Position numbers and translations under genes: made by a program. The notes beneath the pieces were generated by a model that made no database searches, was not told the DNA's origin, and saw only the letters and a program-made list of their open reading frames with translations. From Azospirillum thermophilum (lineage in GTDB: Bacteria > Pseudomonadota > Alphaproteobacteria > Azospirillales > Azospirillaceae), in the NCBI RefSeq assembly GCF_003130795.1, contig NZ_CP029358.1, positions 124,001 through 188,000 of the forward strand: a DNA stretch of 64,000 nucleotides, given 5' to 3'. This document shows, piece by piece, positions 7,885 to 16,799 of the stretch. Each line of letters starts with the position of its first letter. Position 1 is the first letter of the stretch.

Positions 7885-10377
7885 TCAGACGGCGACGATC
7901 CTGACGGCGCACTTCTTGAAGTCGGTCTGCTTGCTGATCGGGTCGGTGGCGTCGAGCGTGCACTTGTTGATCAGCCGGGCGGAGTCGAACCAGGGCACGA
8001 AGACCACGCCGCGCGGCGGCCTGTTGCGGCCGCGCGTCTCCACGCGGGTGCGCATCTCGCCCCGGCGCGACACCACCCGTACCTCCGACCCGCGGCGCAG
8101 GCCGCGGTCCTTCGCGTCGTCCGGATGCATGTAGACCAGCGCCATCGGCACCGCCTTGTAGAGCTCCGGCACCCGCATGGTCATGGACCCGCTGTGCCAG
8201 TGCTCCAGCATGCGGCCCGTCACCAGCCACAGGTCGAAATCCTTGTCGGGCGATTCCGCCGGCGGTTCGTAGGGGAAGGCGAAGACGTTGGCCTTGCCGT
8301 CGGGATTGCCGTAGAAGCGCAGCCCCTCGCCGGCCGGGACGAAGGGGTCGAGCCCCTCGCGGTAGCGCCAGCGCGTCTCCTTGCCCTCCACCACCGGCCA
8401 GCGCAGGCCGCGCACCTGGTGGTACTGGTCGAAGGGTGCCAGATCATGCCCGTGGCCGCGCCCGAAGGTGGCGTACTCCTCGAACAGGCCCTTCTGCACG
8501 TAGAAGCCGAAGGCCTTGGACTCCTGGTTCTCGTAGGCGGCGTCGAGCTCCGCGACGGGGAACCGGTCGACCTGTCCGTTGCGGTAGAGCACGTCGAACA
8601 GCGACTTGCCGCGGAAGCCGGGGTTGGCGTCGAGGACCTCCTTCGGCCACACCTCGTCGGTGGTGAAGCGCTTGGAGAACTCCATGATCTGCCAGAGGTC
8701 GGAGCGTGCCTCGCCCGGCGCGGTGACGAGCTGATGCCAGAAATGCGTGCGGCGTTCGGCGTTGCCGTAGGCGCCCTCCTTCTCCACCCACATGGCGGCG
8801 GGCAGGATCAGGTCGGCGGCCGAGGCCGTCACCGTGGGATAGGCGTCCGACACCACGATGAAGTTGGCGGGGTTGCGGTAGCCGGGGAACGTCTCGTTCC
8901 CGGTGTTGGGCGCCGCCTGAAGGTTGTTGTTGACCATGATCCAGAAGGCGTTGAGCTTGCCGTCCTTCAGCATCCGGTCCATCTGCACGGCGTGATAGCC
9001 GACCTTGCCGGGCAGCAGGCCCTTCGGCACCTTCCAGATCTCCTCGGCATGGCTGCGGTGGATCGGGTTCGCCACCTGCATGTCGGCGGGCAGCCGGTGC
9101 GAGAAGGTGCCGACCTCGCGCGCCGTGCCGCAGGCCGAGGGCTGGCCGGTCAGCGAGAAGGGGCTGTTGCCCGGCTCGGAGATTTTCCCGGTCAGCAGGT
9201 GGATGTTGTAGACCATGTGGTTGGCCCAGACGCCGCGCACATGCTGGTTGAAGCCCATGGTCCACAGCGACATGACCCTGGTCTTCGGGTCGGCGTAGAG
9301 CTCGGCCAGGGCGAGCAGCCGCTCCTTCGGCACCTTGCTGAGCTCCGCCGCCTTGTCGACCGTATAGTCGCTGACGAAGCGGGCGAACTCCTCGAAGCTG
9401 ATCGGCTTGGAATCGGCGGGGTCCTTGGCGTTGGCGGCCCGCACCTCCAGCACATGCTCCGGCCTGAGGCCATAGCCGATGTCCTTCTGGCCCAGGCGGA
9501 AGTTGCAGTGCTTCCCGATGAACTCCGTGTTGACCCGGCCGGTCTGGATGATGTGGTTGGCGATGAAGTTCAGGATCGCCAGGTCGGTCCCCGGCTCGAA
9601 CAGCATGGGAATGTCGGCCAGCTCGAAGCTGCGGTGCTCGAAGGTGGAGAGCACGGCGACCTTGGCGCCGGCGTGGCTGAGCCGCCGGTCGGCGATGCGC
9701 GTCCACAGGATGGGGTGCATCTCCGCCATGTTGGAGCCCCACAGCACGAAGGCGTCGGCCGCCTCGATGTCGTCGTAGCAGCCCATCGGCTCGTCCATGC
9801 CGAAGGTCCGGATGAAGGCGACGGCGGCGGACGCCATGCAGTGGCGTGCGTTGGGGTCCAGGTTGTTGGTGCGGAAGCCGGCGCGCATCAGCTTGGACGC
9901 CGCATAGCCTTCCCAGATCGTCCATTGGCCGGAGCCGAACATGCCGACCGCCTCCGGCCCCTTCTCCTTCAGCACGCGCTTCCATTGGCGGGCCATCTCG
10001 TCGAAGGCCTGGTCCCAGGTGACGGGCTGGAACTCGCCCTCCTTGTCGTATCTGCCGTCCTTCATGCGCAGCAGCGGCCGGGTCAGCCGGTCCTCGCCGT
10101 ACATGATCTTCGACAGGAAATAGCCCTTCACGCAGTTCAGGCCGCGGTTGACCTCCGCCTGCATGTCGCCGTGGGTGGCGACGACGCGGTTCTCCTTCAC
10201 CGCCACCATGACGCCGCAGCCGGTGCCGCAGAAGCGGCAGGGCGCCTTGGACCATTTGAGCTGCGCATCCTCCCCGGCGATCATCGAGGTCTGGGCCGCC
10301 GCCGGCAGGGAAAGCCCGCCGGCCGCCGCCGCCGCGGCCACCGCCTGCGCCTTGATGAAGTCCCGCCGATCCATCAT
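7885..10377 (-). CDS. napA: Periplasmic nitrate reductase catalytic subunit NapA
   Basis: This 830-residue molybdenum bis-MGD enzyme reduces nitrate to nitrite in the periplasm. It carries a Tat signal ([18 protein letters not shown]), an N-terminal [4Fe-4S] motif ([14 protein letters not shown], with the last Cys at GLNCVKGY) and the Mo-ligand cysteine region ([13 protein letters not shown]). Full length for the family. It follows napD by 51 bases and precedes napB. In Azospirillum-type bacteria Nap serves aerobic/microaerobic nitrate reduction, redox balancing or denitrification; which applies here cannot be read from the window. Confidence 0.98.
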   Translation of the reverse strand: MMDRRDFIKAQAVAAAAAAGGLSLPAAAQTSMIAGEDAQLKWSKAPCRFCGTGCGVMVAVKENRVVATHGDMQAEVNRGLNCVKGYFLSKIMYGEDRLTRPLLRMKDGRYDKEGEFQPVTWDQAFDEMARQWKRVLKEKGPEAVGMFGSGQWTIWEGYAASKLMRAGFRTNNLDPNARHCMASAAVAFIRTFGMDEPMGCYDDIEAADAFVLWGSNMAEMHPILWTRIADRRLSHAGAKVAVLSTFEHRSFELADIPMLFEPGTDLAILNFIANHIIQTGRVNTEFIGKHCNFRLGQKDIGYGLRPEHVLEVRAANAKDPADSKPISFEEFARFVSDYTVDKAAELSKVPKERLLALAELYADPKTRVMSLWTMGFNQHVRGVWANHMVYNIHLLTGKISEPGNSPFSLTGQPSACGTAREVGTFSHRLPADMQVANPIHRSHAEEIWKVPKGLLPGKVGYHAVQMDRMLKDGKLNAFWIMVNNNLQAAPNTGNETFPGYRNPANFIVVSDAYPTVTASAADLILPAAMWVEKEGAYGNAERRTHFWHQLVTAPGEARSDLWQIMEFSKRFTTDEVWPKEVLDANPGFRGKSLFDVLYRNGQVDRFPVAELDAAYENQESKAFGFYVQKGLFEEYATFGRGHGHDLAPFDQYHQVRGLRWPVVEGKETRWRYREGLDPFVPAGEGLRFYGNPDGKANVFAFPYEPPAESPDKDFDLWLVTGRMLEHWHSGSMTMRVPELYKAVPMALVYMHPDDAKDRGLRRGSEVRVVSRRGEMRTRVETRGRNRPPRGVVFVPWFDSARLINKCTLDATDPISKQTDFKKCAVRIVAV

Positions 10378-10428
10378 CGCAAGGTCCTCCCATTCTTCAT
10401 TGTCGTGGTGCGCGAGATCGGGCGCGCC

Positions 10429-10716
10429 TCAGATCGCGCCGGCTTCCGCCGGTCCGGCATGGTGGAAGACGAGAAGGGCGGCCAGCACCCCGTCGAGATG
10501 CTGGATGTCGCTCATGCGTCCGGCGATCCAGCCTTCATCCGGACCTTCCAGGGTCACCACCATCTTCGCCCGCTCCTGCAGGGCGATCTCCGTGCCGGGC
10601 ATGGCTGCGAGGGCGGTGCGCACCGCCGCCTCCCGGTCCGGCCGGACCTGGACGAGCAGCGAGGCGATGTGCAGCTCGCCGGCAGCGGTATCAGGGCGCG
10701 TGGGCGGTGCGGTCAT
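10429..10716 (-). CDS. napD: NapA maturation chaperone NapD
   Basis: This 95-residue cytoplasmic chaperone binds the NapA Tat signal peptide. The segment HIASLLVQVRPDREAAVRTAL and the later GTEI and KMVVTLEGP motifs match the ferredoxin-like NapD fold. The ATG at 10716 overlaps the napF stop by 4 bases and so fixes the start inside a longer open frame. Confidence 0.93.
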   Translation of the reverse strand: MTAPPTRPDTAAGELHIASLLVQVRPDREAAVRTALAAMPGTEIALQERAKMVVTLEGPDEGWIAGRMSDIQHLDGVLAALLVFHHAGPAEAGAI

Positions 10717-11243
10717 GCGCGGTCTCCTGTCATGGCGCCGGCAGCCGGGCGGACGGCGACGGCGCCGGTCGGGCAGGGCGCCACGCAGGCGCCGCAGCCG
10801 GTGCACAGGGCGGCGTCCACCGCGGTGTCGGCAAGTCCGCCCGGGGCCGGCGCGATGCGGATGGCGGATTCGGGGCAGGCGTCGCGGCAGCTCCGGCAGA
10901 CGATCCGCCGGTTGCCCAGGCAGTCCGCCCCGATCGTGGCGGTCAGCGTCCAGGGGTGCCCGGTGCGGTCGAACAGCGGGGCAGGGCAGGCGTCGGCGCA
11001 GGCGCCGCAGAAGCTGCATTCGCCATGTCCGAACCGGATCTCCGGGAAGCCGCCGTCGCCCGGCTGCAGGATGCCTTCGGGGCAGGCCCCGCCGCAGGCG
11101 CCGCAGCGGGTGCACAGGGCGGCGAAGCGCTCGGGCGACGACCAGGGTGGCCGGATGGGGGCCGGGTCGCGCGCTTCCCGGCCGCGCCGTGCGCCGCCGC
11201 GCAGGAATCGCCGTCTCGCGAGGTCGATGCCGTCGCCGGTCAT
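10713..11243 (-). CDS. napF: Ferredoxin-type protein NapF
   Basis: This 176-residue cytosolic iron-sulfur protein has four [4Fe-4S]-type cysteine clusters: CTRCGACGGACPEG, CSFCGACADACPAP, CRSCRDACPES and CTGCGACVAPCPTG. NapF interacts with NapA precursor and is thought to help its iron-sulfur or cofactor loading. The N-terminal ARRRFLRGGARRG is twin-arginine-like but without a proper hydrophobic core, as is common in NapF. It lies 18 bases after napE. Confidence 0.95.
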   Translation of the reverse strand: MTGDGIDLARRRFLRGGARRGREARDPAPIRPPWSSPERFAALCTRCGACGGACPEGILQPGDGGFPEIRFGHGECSFCGACADACPAPLFDRTGHPWTLTATIGADCLGNRRIVCRSCRDACPESAIRIAPAPGGLADTAVDAALCTGCGACVAPCPTGAVAVRPAAGAMTGDRA

Positions 11244-11261
11244 GGTGGCCTCCGCCGCCGG

Positions 11262-11495
11262 TCAGACCGGCGGCGGGCCCGGCGGCCCGGCGATGAGCTG
11301 GTACATCCAGACACAGAAGCCATAGCCGCCGACCACCGCGATGGACAGGATCGGCCAGATCACCACGGCCAGCAGCAGGAACATGGCGACTTCCTGCCGC
11401 CGCGTCGCAGGGGACGCGGCCTGCGCCGCCGTCCCGGCTTCGGTCGCCCGGTGCGATGCCGGACGTTCCGGTCCGGATCTGTGGAATTGGCTCAT
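11262..11495 (-). CDS. napE: Small membrane protein NapE
   Basis: This 77-residue protein has one transmembrane helix (MFLLLAVVIWPILSIAVVGG, about residues 38-57) followed by the NapE-type end GFCVWMYQLIAGPPGPPP. The ATG at 11495 is taken as the start because the longer open frame runs back into the promoter region and the hemerythrin gene. It heads the nap operon; its biochemical role is not established in any organism. Confidence 0.9.
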   Translation of the reverse strand: MSQFHRSGPERPASHRATEAGTAAQAASPATRRQEVAMFLLLAVVIWPILSIAVVGGYGFCVWMYQLIAGPPGPPPV

Positions 11496-11640
11496 GGCGG
11501 TTACGGTCGAAGTGTCGGTGCAAGAATCCCAACCGCAGGCGGCACAGGAAGTTCCGGTGCCGGGACGGGGTCCGCAACGGTGCGGCGCGCGCGCTGTTGG
11601 GAGGATTGAGGATTCCACGACATCAGGAGGCACGGGCACC
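11496..11640. promoter_or_regulatory. Divergent promoter region, napEFDABC / hemerythrin
   Basis: These 145 bases separate napE from the divergent hemerythrin gene and must hold both promoters. A ribosome site (AGGAGG) for the hemerythrin gene ends about 10 bases before 11641. No convincing FNR box (TTGAT-N4-ATCAA) or NarL heptamer pair was found by eye. Confidence 0.5.
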
Positions 11641-12213
11641 ATGCAGAGGAGGAGAGGACGCGGTCTGTTTTCCGCCGGCAGCCTGGCGGCGTTCGCCGGG
11701 GGTGCCGTCGTCGCGGTGATCGCCAGCCGGGTGCTGCCGCCGCTGCTGGCGCAGGCTGCCGGGAGCGCGACCGGGCGCGATCCGTTCGAGGCGCTGGCCG
11801 ACGACCATCGGCATATCATGGCCCTGCTCACCGAGATGGAGCGGACCCGGCCGGACGAGACCTTCCGGCGCACCCAGCTCCTGCTGCGGCTGAAGCGCCG
11901 GCTCGCCGCCCATGCCCTGGCGGAGGAGGACGTGGTCTATCCGCTGCTCCACGACCGGGCCCACGAGGAGGGCGACACGCGCCGCCTCTACGGCGAGCAT
12001 GCCGACATGAAGATGCACCTGTTCGCGCTGGAACAGATGCCGAAGGACGACCCCGCCTGGCGCAGCCGCCTGAGCGCGTTGAAGACGCTGATCGCCGGAC
12101 ATGTCCGCCAGGAAGAAGAGGTGGATTTCCCGAAGCTGCGCGGCGCGCTCGGGCAGCAGGCCACCGGGCGCCTGTCCGGCACCGTGCAGCGGGAAAAGGC
12201 GCTGATCCTTTAG
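11641..12213 (+). CDS. Membrane-anchored hemerythrin HHE-domain protein
   Basis: This 190-residue protein begins with a basic stretch and a hydrophobic segment (AGSLAAFAGGAVVAVIASRVL, roughly residues 11-31), so it is probably anchored or exported. Residues about 50-170 form a hemerythrin-like four-helix bundle with candidate di-iron ligands in DDHRHIM, AHALAEEDVVYP, GEHADMKMH and GHVRQEEEVDFP. HHE proteins bind O2 or NO or help repair iron-sulfur centres. Being divergent from napEFDABC suggests a link to nitrite/NO or oxygen stress, which is inference. AGGAGG precedes the ATG. Confidence 0.88.
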   Translation: MQRRRGRGLFSAGSLAAFAGGAVVAVIASRVLPPLLAQAAGSATGRDPFEALADDHRHIMALLTEMERTRPDETFRRTQLLLRLKRRLAAHALAEEDVVYPLLHDRAHEEGDTRRLYGEHADMKMHLFALEQMPKDDPAWRSRLSALKTLIAGHVRQEEEVDFPKLRGALGQQATGRLSGTVQREKALIL

Positions 12214-12232
12214 CCGGCGCCATGCCCGCCAT

Positions 12233-12269
12233 CGGGACCCGCCTGCCTGGCGCAGCGGGGCGGGTCCCG
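12233..12269. terminator. Bidirectional hairpin between convergent genes
   Basis: A perfect 11-bp inverted repeat (CGGGACCCGCC / GGCGGGTCCCG) with a 15-nt loop lies between the hemerythrin and GGDEF genes, which converge here. It lacks a T-run; as a stable GC hairpin it can still act as a transcript end. Confidence 0.6.
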
Positions 12270-12322
12270 CCGGTGGCGGACACGCGCGGGATAAGTTGAA
12301 TTATGGAAACAATAGCCCGGGG

Positions 12323-14164
12323 TCAGGAGGCGAGGGAGCCGGCATCGAATTCCGGGGAATAGAAGCGCCAGCCGCCGCGGCCCTGGCGCTTGGCCTGGTA
12401 CATCGCCATGTCCGCGTTCTTCACGAGCTGCTGAAGGTCGGTCCCATGGTCCGGCGCGAAGGTGATGCCGATGCTGGCGGAGATGTGCAGCGTCTGGCCG
12501 GCGATGAGGAACGGCTCCTCCAGATGCTCGAGCAGGCGGCGGGCGACGGCCTCGACCTCCGCATCGTCCCTGATCTCCGACAGGATGACGGTGAACTCGT
12601 CGCCGCCGATGCGCGCCACCGTTTCCGAATCCCGGATGCAGGAGGCCATGCGGTGCGCCGCCTCGCGCAGCAGCAGGTCGCCGATCCGGTGGCCGAAGCT
12701 GTCGTTCACCCACTTGAAGCGGTCGAGGTCGAGGAACAGCAGGGCCATGCGCTGGTGACAGCGCACCGCCCGGCGGATCGCCTGCTGCAGGCGGTCGTAG
12801 AACAGGGTGCGGTTGGGCAGGTCGGTCAGGGCGTCGTAGGTCGCCTGATGGCGGATCAGCTCCTCCGCCTGCTTGCGCTCGGTGACGTCCTGGATCGCCG
12901 TGATGAGGCCGAGCACGAGGCCGCCGGCATCGTGGAAAGGCTGGCCGACCTCCTTCAGGTAGAGGGTGCGGCCGTCCCAGGCCGTCACGGCGAACTCGAT
13001 CTCGAAGCGCCTGTTCTCGGCCCAGGACTGGCGGTAGGCCTCCTGCACCTCGGCGCGGTGCCGGGGGGTGACGCGGTCGAGGAACGTGCCGGCGGTCGTC
13101 GGGCTGGCGCCGGCCGGAAGGCCGAGAATGTCGCCGAGATTCTCCGAAACCTCCAGCTCGTCCTCCGGCAGGTGGACCGTGTAGGCCAGCCGGGCGACGC
13201 GCTGCGCCTGGGCCAGCCGCGCCTCGCTGAGGCGCAGGGGCTCCTGCCGCTTGAGGTCCAGCAGCACGCGCAGCATCGTCAGGAACAGGGCGGCCAGCGC
13301 CAGGACGAAGACCGCGCCGTAGGGGGCGGTATCCCGGACCAGCGTCCGGCCGGGCTGTTCGGGCGTCCAGGTGAGATGGCCGAGCGGCTGCCCAGCCATG
13401 TCGCGCAGCGGCAGCGCCGCGAGATGGTCCGGCGCCGACAGTCCCGCGGCCCCCCTGCCCGCCTCCAACCTCTTCCGCTCGTCCTCGCCGCCGGCAACGA
13501 AGCGCAGGTCGCCGATGCGGCGCGAACCGGCGACCTTGGTCAGCTCCTTGTCGAGCGACACGAGAAACACCTGCACCGGCCGGTCGGGGTTGGGCGGGAG
13601 CGGCGCACGGCCCTCCTCATACTCGATGATGCGCGCGCCGAAGATGAAGAGGGTCCGCCCGATCCGGATCAGCCCGCCGAAGGCGTCCCGCCGTGCGCGT
13701 GCCAGGGCGACGAGCGCCATCAGCTCCGCGTTCTCGCGCGCGGCCTCTCCCAGGTCGGTGCGCAGGGCGCCGTTCTGCGAGGCATAGACGAGGGTGTCGT
13801 TGCCCGCCCACGCATAGGAGCGGTCGAGGCCCCACAGCCGCTCCGCATAGGGACCGACATTGGCATTGACCCAGTTGCTGTCGAAACGGACGACGATGTT
13901 GTCGACCGCGTCGTTCCACAGGCTGTATTCCTCGGCCTTCTTCGCCATGGCCCGGGTCAGCTCGCCCAGCGCCTCGTCGACCTCCGCCCGCGTCCGCTCG
14001 GCCGAGGCGGTGTCGATCCGCCGCGTCGATTCCAGGACGATGAACAGCCCGAAGGCGATGCTGATCACCACCAGGGCGATAGAAAGCAAGCCAAGTACAT
14101 TAAGACGACGTGTGTCGTCCGAATCCTGGCCGAAGTATCTATGACTGCTGGTGCGGGTCATCAT
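12323..14164 (-). CDS. Diguanylate cyclase with CHASE4, PAS and GGDEF domains
   Basis: This 613-residue membrane sensor makes c-di-GMP. An N-terminal helix (LGLLSIALVVISIAFGLFIV) is followed by a periplasmic CHASE4 domain (EYSLWNDAVDNIVVRFDSNW is typical), a second helix (AVFVLALAALFLTMLRVLL), a PAS domain of about 120 residues, and a C-terminal GGDEF domain (YDALTDLPNRTLFYDRL ... VARIGGDEFTVIL). The active-site GGDEF is intact; no EAL domain follows. The start at 14164 (MMTRTSS) is preferred to 14206. The ligand of the CHASE4 domain is unknown. Confidence 0.92.
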   Translation of the reverse strand: MMTRTSSHRYFGQDSDDTRRLNVLGLLSIALVVISIAFGLFIVLESTRRIDTASAERTRAEVDEALGELTRAMAKKAEEYSLWNDAVDNIVVRFDSNWVNANVGPYAERLWGLDRSYAWAGNDTLVYASQNGALRTDLGEAARENAELMALVALARARRDAFGGLIRIGRTLFIFGARIIEYEEGRAPLPPNPDRPVQVFLVSLDKELTKVAGSRRIGDLRFVAGGEDERKRLEAGRGAAGLSAPDHLAALPLRDMAGQPLGHLTWTPEQPGRTLVRDTAPYGAVFVLALAALFLTMLRVLLDLKRQEPLRLSEARLAQAQRVARLAYTVHLPEDELEVSENLGDILGLPAGASPTTAGTFLDRVTPRHRAEVQEAYRQSWAENRRFEIEFAVTAWDGRTLYLKEVGQPFHDAGGLVLGLITAIQDVTERKQAEELIRHQATYDALTDLPNRTLFYDRLQQAIRRAVRCHQRMALLFLDLDRFKWVNDSFGHRIGDLLLREAAHRMASCIRDSETVARIGGDEFTVILSEIRDDAEVEAVARRLLEHLEEPFLIAGQTLHISASIGITFAPDHGTDLQQLVKNADMAMYQAKRQGRGGWRFYSPEFDAGSLAS

Positions 14165-14497
14165 GGAATGCTTCTGCGATGTCCACGATTCGAGAAATGG
14201 TCGCACTCGGGCGTTAATTTTCTCCTTATGAAGGCCATTCGCGGATGAGCAACTTCCCCCGCCGTTCCGACCAAAGTTCCAGCCCGTCCTGTCCCGCAGC
14301 TATTTGTTGCACTGCTTCCTGTTGCTGTCAGCAATGGGAGATTCGGCGAAGGACGGCAACTTTTTCTTCACCATATTCGCATGATGCGGGTTCGATCTAT
14401 AATCTGTGTCGTCAGCATTGCGGCGGCGGGCGGTCCGCTCTATAAAACGAGCGTTCGCTCGGAAATTGACCGTGCCAGCGAACCGGTGGGAGGAAGC
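14165..14497. promoter_or_regulatory. Intergenic region, GGDEF gene / SDR operon
   Basis: These 333 bases separate divergent genes and are visibly more AT-rich than the coding DNA. They hold the promoter of the GGDEF gene on the left. On the right they hold a TATAAA-like -10 element (14441-14446) directly followed by an operator-like palindrome (14448-14461). No open frame with coding character was seen. Confidence 0.6.
14448..14461. promoter_or_regulatory. Operator-like palindrome before the SDR/acyl-CoA dehydrogenase operon
   Basis: CGAGCG-TT-CGCTCG is an inverted repeat with 6-bp arms, flanked by AAA and GGAAA. It touches the TATAAA-like -10 element, so a bound repressor would block the promoter. 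Shape and position suit a TetR-type regulator of acyl-CoA catabolism; no such regulator is encoded in the window. Confidence 0.6.
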
Positions 14498-15283
14498 ATG
14501 AGCGTCACCATGACCCTGGCCGGGCGCAGCGCGCTCGTGACCGGCGCCTCCAGCGGGCTCGGCCGTCATTTCGCGCAGGTTCTGGCCGCGGCCGGGGCGC
14601 GGGTGGCGCTCGCCGCCCGGCGCAGGGAGGCGCTGGAGGAAACCCGCGCCGCGGTCGAGGCCGCGGGCGGCAGTGCCGTCGTCCTGGCGATGGACGTCAC
14701 CGATCCCGCCTCCGTCGCCCGCGCGGTGGCCGAGGCGGCCGAGGCGCTGGGCGGCATCGACGTCCTGGTCAACAATGCCGGCGTCACCGCCACCACCCCC
14801 TTCCTCGACCTGGAGGAGGAGGAGTGGGACCGCGTCATCGCCACCAACCTGACCGGCTGCGCCCGCGTGGCCCGCGAAGTCGCCCGGCACATGCGCGACG
14901 GTGCAGCGGACGGAACCGGCCGGACCGGCGGCTCCATCGTCAACATCGCCTCCATCCTCGGACTGCGGGTCGCCGGACAGGTCGCGCCCTACGCGGCGTC
15001 CAAGGCCGGGCTGGTGCAGTTGACCAGGGCGATGGCGCTGGAACTGGCCCGCCACGGCATCCGGGTCAACGCGCTCTGCCCCGGCTATCTCGAAACCGAA
15101 CTGAACCGCGACTTCTTCGCCACCGATGCAGGACGGGCGCTGGTCCGGCGGATTCCGCAGCGCCGGCTCGGCCGGCTGGAGGAGCTGGACGGCCCGCTGC
15201 TGCTGCTGTGCTCCGACGCCGGCTCCTACATGACGGGTTCCGTGATCGCCGTGGACGGCGGCCACCTCGTCTCCTCCCTCTGA
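14498..15283 (+). CDS. Short-chain dehydrogenase/reductase (SDR)
   Basis: This 261-residue classical SDR has the cofactor loop GASSGLGRHF (residues about 14-23), NNAG (VNNAGVTATTPF) and the catalytic YAASK with the Ser upstream in SILGLRVAG. The C-terminal GSVIAVDGGHLVSS is typical of FabG-like enzymes. The ATG at 14498 has a GGGAGGAAG ribosome site; the longer open frame would start inside the promoter. It is followed 41 bases later by an acyl-CoA dehydrogenase, suggesting a 3-hydroxyacyl-CoA or other hydroxy-acid dehydrogenase in the same pathway. The substrate is not known. Confidence 0.9.
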   Translation: MSVTMTLAGRSALVTGASSGLGRHFAQVLAAAGARVALAARRREALEETRAAVEAAGGSAVVLAMDVTDPASVARAVAEAAEALGGIDVLVNNAGVTATTPFLDLEEEEWDRVIATNLTGCARVAREVARHMRDGAADGTGRTGGSIVNIASILGLRVAGQVAPYAASKAGLVQLTRAMALELARHGIRVNALCPGYLETELNRDFFATDAGRALVRRIPQRRLGRLEELDGPLLLLCSDAGSYMTGSVIAVDGGHLVSSL

Positions 15284-15324
15284 GCGCCCGCCGCCCCCTC
15301 TCCCCGACCGAGGACAAGAGCCCC

Positions 15325-16521
15325 ATGGACTTCACGCTGCCGCCCGAGCTGGACGACCACCGCCGCCGCGTCCGCGCCTTCGTCGAGGAGGAGATCCTCC
15401 CGGTGGAGGGCGACCGGGCGAACTGGGACGAGCATGAGAACATCGCCGCGGAGCCGCTGGAGCGGCTGCGCGCCAAGGCGAAGGCCGCCGGGCTGTGGGC
15501 GCTGCAGCTTCCCCGCGAGTGGGGCGGCCAGGGGCTGCCGATGGTCGGGCTCGCCGCCTGCTACGAGGAGATGAACCGCTCGATCTTCGGGCCGGTCTGC
15601 TTCAACGCCGCCGCTCCCGACGACGGGAACATGCGGTTGCTGAGCCAGGTCGCCACGCCGGCCCAGAAGGAACGCTGGCTGCGCCCGATCGCCGAGGGGC
15701 GGGTGCGCAGCGCCTTCGCGATGACCGAGCCGCATCCCGGCGGCGGCTCCGACCCGTCGATGATGCGCACGCGGGCGGAGCGCCGGGGCGACCGTTGGGT
15801 GGTCACCGGGCACAAGTGGTTCATCACCGGCGCCGGCGAGGCGCAGCACTTCATCCTGATCGCCCGCACCTCCGACGACCCGCGCAAGGGTCTGAGCGCC
15901 TTCCTGTTCGACCGCGACCAGCCGGGCTGGCGCATCGAGCGGCGCATTCCGATCATGGGGCCGGAGGAGCATGGCGGCCATTGCGAGCTGATCTTCGACG
16001 GTCTGGAGATCGCGGACGAGGATGTGCTGATGAGCATCGGCGACGGGCTGAAGGCGACGCAGATCCGCCTGGGGCCGGCGCGGCTGACCCACTGCATGCG
16101 CTGGACCGGGCTCGCCAAGCGCTGCCTGGAGATCGCCGGTGCCTACGTCAAGGAGCGCGAGAGCTTCGGCAGCACGCTGGCCGAGCATGAGGGGGTGCAG
16201 TGGCTGCTGGGCGAGGCGGCGATGCAGATCGAGATCGGCCGGCTGCTGACCATGAAGGCGGCATGGGCGCTCGACCACGGCAGCTATGCCCGCAAGGAGG
16301 TGTCGATGGCCAAGGTGCAGGTTGCCGACACGCTGTTCAAGGCGGTGGACACCGCCGTGCAGCTCTGCGGCGCGCGGGGCTACTCCAAGGATACGGTGCT
16401 GGAGTGGATCTACCGCTATGCCCGCCAGGCCAAGCTGGTGGACGGCGCGTCGGAGGTCCACAAGATGGTGCTCAGCCGCTCCTACCTCGCGGAGGGCGAC
16501 GGGTTCTGGCGCTGGGGGTGA
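15325..16521 (+). CDS. Acyl-CoA dehydrogenase, ACAD10/11-like
   Basis: This 398-residue FAD-dependent dehydrogenase has the family motifs FAMTEPHPGGGSDPSMM, HKWFITGAGEAQHF and KERESFGSTLAEHEGVQW. At the position of the usual catalytic Glu in MCAD (YEGT) it reads LVDGASEVHK, that is Asp in a DGxxEVH context, as in the ACAD10/ACAD11 branch that handles 4-hydroxyacyl-CoA. The function is therefore more likely in unusual or hydroxylated acyl-CoA breakdown than plain beta-oxidation (inference). It is cotranscribed with the upstream SDR. Confidence 0.88.
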   Translation: MDFTLPPELDDHRRRVRAFVEEEILPVEGDRANWDEHENIAAEPLERLRAKAKAAGLWALQLPREWGGQGLPMVGLAACYEEMNRSIFGPVCFNAAAPDDGNMRLLSQVATPAQKERWLRPIAEGRVRSAFAMTEPHPGGGSDPSMMRTRAERRGDRWVVTGHKWFITGAGEAQHFILIARTSDDPRKGLSAFLFDRDQPGWRIERRIPIMGPEEHGGHCELIFDGLEIADEDVLMSIGDGLKATQIRLGPARLTHCMRWTGLAKRCLEIAGAYVKERESFGSTLAEHEGVQWLLGEAAMQIEIGRLLTMKAAWALDHGSYARKEVSMAKVQVADTLFKAVDTAVQLCGARGYSKDTVLEWIYRYARQAKLVDGASEVHKMVLSRSYLAEGDGFWRWG

Positions 16522-16799
16522 GCGCCGGCAGGGCGTCCAACCTTCAACGGCACACCACCCGCTCCCGCCTTGTTGACGGTTGTGGTTCCCAGTCTCCTCC
16601 GAATCCGGTGACGCACCCGTCCGCCTTTCGCAGGGGGGTGCGGCAAGTTGGCACAACGGCCGTGGTGCTATGCCGTCGTATATAACAAAAATGAAATGAA
16701 TAAGCCGAACGGCAGACGCTGGCCGGGCAATGGCGGGGATCCCCAAGGGAACCGGAAGTCCAGGCCAGCCAACCCCTCTCATGGGAGCGAGAGACCATC
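16522..16799. other. Intergenic region before the chemoreceptor gene
   Basis: These 278 bases contain no coding frame with support. A TATATAAC stretch near 16680 inside an A-rich patch is a possible promoter -10, and a GGGAGCGAGAG ribosome site precedes 16800. A TGGCAC at 16649 lacks the matching -12 GC and is not taken as a sigma-54 site. Confidence 0.4.

Noticed and set aside
11496..11640. FNR or NarL/NarP site for the nap operon
   Set aside because: No TTGAT-N4-ATCAA-like or paired TACYYMT-like sequence could be found by eye; control of nap stays open.
16649..16664. Possible sigma-54 promoter (TGGCAC) before the chemoreceptor gene
   Set aside because: The -12 element reads CCGTG instead of TTGC, so the invariant GC is absent at the required distance.
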